From Sphingobium sp. AP49 (lineage in GTDB: Bacteria; Pseudomonadota; Alphaproteobacteria; Sphingomonadales; Sphingomonadaceae), in assembly GCF_000281715.2 (NCBI RefSeq), contig NZ_CP124576.1, positions 2,797,501-2,861,500 of the forward strand: a stretch of DNA of 64,000 nucleotides, in the 5' to 3' direction. The notes under the pieces are model-generated. The model ran no database searches, was not told the DNA's origin, and saw nothing but the letters and a program-made list of their open reading frames with translations. Numbering within the stretch: position 1 is the first letter of the stretch; the number at the start of each line of letters is the position of its first letter. This document shows, in pieces, positions 62,060 through 64,000 of the stretch. The translations under genes and the position numbers were made by a program.

Positions 62060-63282
62060 GCAGCCTGCGAACCGGTCTCGGTCTTGCCGAACAGCATCTC
62101 CGGCAAGGCACCGAGCGTTGCCGACCAGCGATAGCGGTCCTCGACACGGCGGCGAGCGGCAAGGCCAAGCTGCGCCCCACGTGCCGGATCGGCGAGCAGC
62201 GACAGGACCCCCTGGGCTTCGGCCGTCGGGTCATCCGCAACCAGGAAATCGCGGCCATCGACCGCATCAATGCCTTCGGCCGCCTGCGACGAGGCGACGA
62301 CCGGGCGGGCCATCGCCATCGCTTCGAGCACCTTGTTCTGGATACCCCGCGCGATGCGCAGCGGCGCGACCACCAGATCGGCGGCGGCCAGCCAGCCGCG
62401 CACATCGGGCACGCCGCCGGTGACGATGACACCGGGGAGATCGGCAAGCGCCTGCACCGGCTTCGACGGATTGCGACCGACAATGGCGAAGCGCGCGTCG
62501 GGGCGGGCGGCCTGGATGGCGGGCAGCGTCTGGCGCGCGAAACTCTCGACCGCCTCGACATTGGGGCGATAGTCCATCTGGCCGGTGAAGACGATCAGCG
62601 GTCCTGGCCCCTTCTCCACCGCCGGGAAATCGGCCGCGGGATCGAAATAGTCGAGCGCCACGCCATTTTCGAGCGCGACGATCCGGTCCGGGCCAAGACC
62701 GCAGGCGTCGCGGAACAGCGCGGCTTCGGCTTCGCTGACGAAGCTGCTGATATCGGCGCGCGCCGCGACCTGGCGCTCGAAATCGAGCAGCACCCGGCCC
62801 TCGCGCCGGTTGATCCACCCCATCGGACCAGAACCCTGGGCGCCATAAGCGGCATATTTGGCCGAATCGAAATCGACGAAATCCATCAGGAACCGCACCC
62901 CCGCCGGCAGCACCGGCACGAAATGGGCCATCTGCGCCGAATAGGCAATGACGGCGCGGATCGGCCGTTCGGCCATGACCTGCGCGACCCAGCGATGCAG
63001 GTCCGGATGATCGAACAGCGATACCAGCAGCGACTGGCCACGCGCCAGGCCGGTGAGGCCGGCGACGATACGCGACCGGTCGCGCATCAGCACGCACTGG
63101 CTGGCCGTCAGTTGCGCCATGTCCGGGGCAAAGCCCATGTCGCGATCATCATCGGCAAAGCAGCCGACATGGACCGGCGCGACCTGCGCCAGCCGCTGGA
63201 GCAGATGATAGGACCGGATCTTGTCGCCCCGGTCGGGCGGGAACGGGATACGATGGCAGAGGAAAAGCAGTTCGCCCGTCAT
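62056..63282 (-). CDS. XrtA-system glycosyltransferase (TIGR03087-like)
   Basis: This 408-aa GT-B protein begins at ATG 63282 with 'LLFLCHRIPFPPDRGDKIRSYH', the characteristic start of the exosortase-linked TIGR03087 group. It continues with 'LMDFVDFDSAKYAAYG', 'FTGQMDYRPNVEAVESF' and 'APLRIARGIQNKVLEAMAMARPVVAS' (partly quoted), the C-terminal sugar-nucleotide site. The open frame to 63603 is shadow sequence of the FemAB gene. It should extend the glycan of the exosortase locus. Confidence 0.9.
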   Translation of the reverse strand: MTGELLFLCHRIPFPPDRGDKIRSYHLLQRLAQVAPVHVGCFADDDRDMGFAPDMAQLTASQCVLMRDRSRIVAGLTGLARGQSLLVSLFDHPDLHRWVAQVMAERPIRAVIAYSAQMAHFVPVLPAGVRFLMDFVDFDSAKYAAYGAQGSGPMGWINRREGRVLLDFERQVAARADISSFVSEAEAALFRDACGLGPDRIVALENGVALDYFDPAADFPAVEKGPGPLIVFTGQMDYRPNVEAVESFARQTLPAIQAARPDARFAIVGRNPSKPVQALADLPGVIVTGGVPDVRGWLAAADLVVAPLRIARGIQNKVLEAMAMARPVVASSQAAEGIDAVDGRDFLVADDPTAEAQGVLSLLADPARGAQLGLAARRRVEDRYRWSATLGALPEMLFGKTETGSQAA

Positions 63283-64000
63283 CCAAGGCCCCGGGCGATA
63301 TGCGGGCCGATGAGGTTGGCGACGGGCAGCGGCAGCTTTTTCCACAATTCCACTTTGCGCCGATATTGCGGCGAGAGCGGATTGACGTCGCGCGTCTCCT
63401 TCCCCGGCGCGGTGCGCAGATGATAGCCGAGCGGGTCGCCCTCGAAACCCCATGTCTTCTTCCAGGCGGCGGGGCCGGTGCCGACCTTCGACCGGCCGAA
63501 ATCGAAATGGGTAAGACCGCGTTCGCGCGCCTGGCGCATCAGCGTGAAATAGAGAACTTCGTTGGAGCGCATCGCCCGTGCCTCCAGCCCGGCGCCATGC
63601 CAATAGGGCATGCAGGCGCCGCCATGATAAAGGCTGATGACCGCCGACAGCGGCTTGCCGTCCTTCGATACCATGGCGATGTCCGCATCTGCCCCGAACC
63701 GGTCGAGAATGGCATCGAACAGGGCGCGCGGAAAGACCGGCGTGCCCAGATTATGGACGCTCTGGCAATAGAGGCGATAATGGATGTCGCGCAGCCGCTG
63801 GTCGCGCCCGGTCTCGAACTGGAGATCGTTGCCCAGGCCCTTGCGGATTTCCGCGCGGTGGCGCTTGGGGATCGCCTTCAGTTCCGCTTCGTCATCGGCC
63901 GCAAGGGCACGCGAGAAACCCAGATAGGCGTCCGCCTTATTCTGCCACAGCGCCCCGCCCGGCGCTTCGCCGCCGCGCAGTTCCAGCGTGTCGCAGCCCA
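63279..64000 (-). CDS. FemAB-like protein of the XrtA system, start beyond the window
   Basis: The frame is open from the stop at 63279 to the right edge, so at least 240 residues are visible and the start lies outside. The visible part has GNAT-like FemAB features: 'VSLYHGGACMPYWHGAG', 'LYFTLMRQARERGLTHFDFG' and 'GTGPAAWKKTWGFEGDPLGYHL' in family form, ending 'PHIARGLG'. FemAB proteins transfer amino acids from aminoacyl-tRNA, and exosortase-associated members occur next to TIGR03087 glycosyltransferases, as here. The exact reaction is not known. It overlaps the next gene by four bases. Confidence 0.87.
   Translation of the reverse strand, partial: GCDTLELRGGEAPGGALWQNKADAYLGFSRALAADDEAELKAIPKRHRAEIRKGLGNDLQFETGRDQRLRDIHYRLYCQSVHNLGTPVFPRALFDAILDRFGADADIAMVSKDGKPLSAVISLYHGGACMPYWHGAGLEARAMRSNEVLYFTLMRQARERGLTHFDFGRSKVGTGPAAWKKTWGFEGDPLGYHLRTAPGKETRDVNPLSPQYRRKVELWKKLPLPVANLIGPHIARGLG

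Noticed and set aside
1..64000. tRNA, rRNA, tmRNA or riboswitch genes
   Set aside because: Gene-free gaps were read on both strands and none had a recognisable tRNA-like or riboswitch-like fold. This is by eye, and a covariance-model search would be needed to exclude small RNAs.

Overview
The window reads as chromosomal DNA of an alphaproteobacterium of the order Sphingomonadales, most likely Sphingobium or a close relative. The reasons are a high-G+C background, a canonical CtrA regulator, a TonB-dependent receptor with a large secreted hydrolase, a UPF0262 protein, a fused exosortase/EpsI protein with its usual companions, and the order of the sulfite-reduction operon. This placement is inference from gene content; no rRNA or tRNA gene is present to confirm it.

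Layout. 1-2.1 kb: the end of an outer-membrane barrel protein and a solitary astD. 2.1-6.1 kb: a tightly overlapped assimilatory sulfur operon (cobA, DUF2849, cysI, DUF934, cysH) behind a perfect 16-bp palindrome. 6.2-12 kb: a methyltransferase with a regulatory domain, a DUF885 metallohydrolase, a CocE-type hydrolase and a MAPEG protein. 12-16.7 kb: dnaB facing UPF0262, a degenerate GH25 protein, cdd, dcd and a phosphatase. 16.9-22.8 kb: an STN-type TonB receptor followed at once by an exported PD40/amidohydrolase. 23-26.6 kb: ECF sigma and anti-sigma genes facing a secreted subtilisin and a Gly-rich exported protein, with three inverted repeats between them, one with a 33-bp stem. 26.6-31 kb: a soluble PAS/chemoreceptor-tip protein, ctrA, and a LysR/pirin/wrbA quinone-stress unit.

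30.9-35.1 kb is the most accessory-looking part. It holds an AT-rich DUF3800 gene with no mobility genes, an ECF41 sigma factor with its AhpD-like partner and a well-matched ECF41 promoter, an unknown lipoprotein, and dispersed palindromic repeats. 35-42.8 kb holds an acyltransferase, RNA and ribosome-rescue enzymes, a GT2/methyltransferase/GtrA-GT-C membrane-glycosylation operon, a free-methionine-sulfoxide reductase, an RcnB-like protein and a VOC protein. 42.8-50.3 kb holds a PAS-GGDEF-EAL protein, bpt, a threonine ammonia-lyase, a beta-hydroxyacid dehydrogenase and an amidohydrolase.

50.3-64 kb is one minus-strand exopolysaccharide/exosortase operon. It contains FemAB-like, glycosyltransferase, XrtA-EpsI fusion, AsnB-like amidotransferase, initiating sugar-phosphate transferase, GT2, zinc-ribbon methyltransferase, flippase, GT4, FkbM methyltransferase and GT-C-like membrane protein genes. 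The FkbM gene carries a one-base frameshift at a G4 run. No clearly new multi-gene defence or mobile system is visible. The best leads are the hairpin-rich sigma/subtilisin locus, the isolated DUF3800 gene, the catalytically stripped GH25 protein and the FkbM frameshift.
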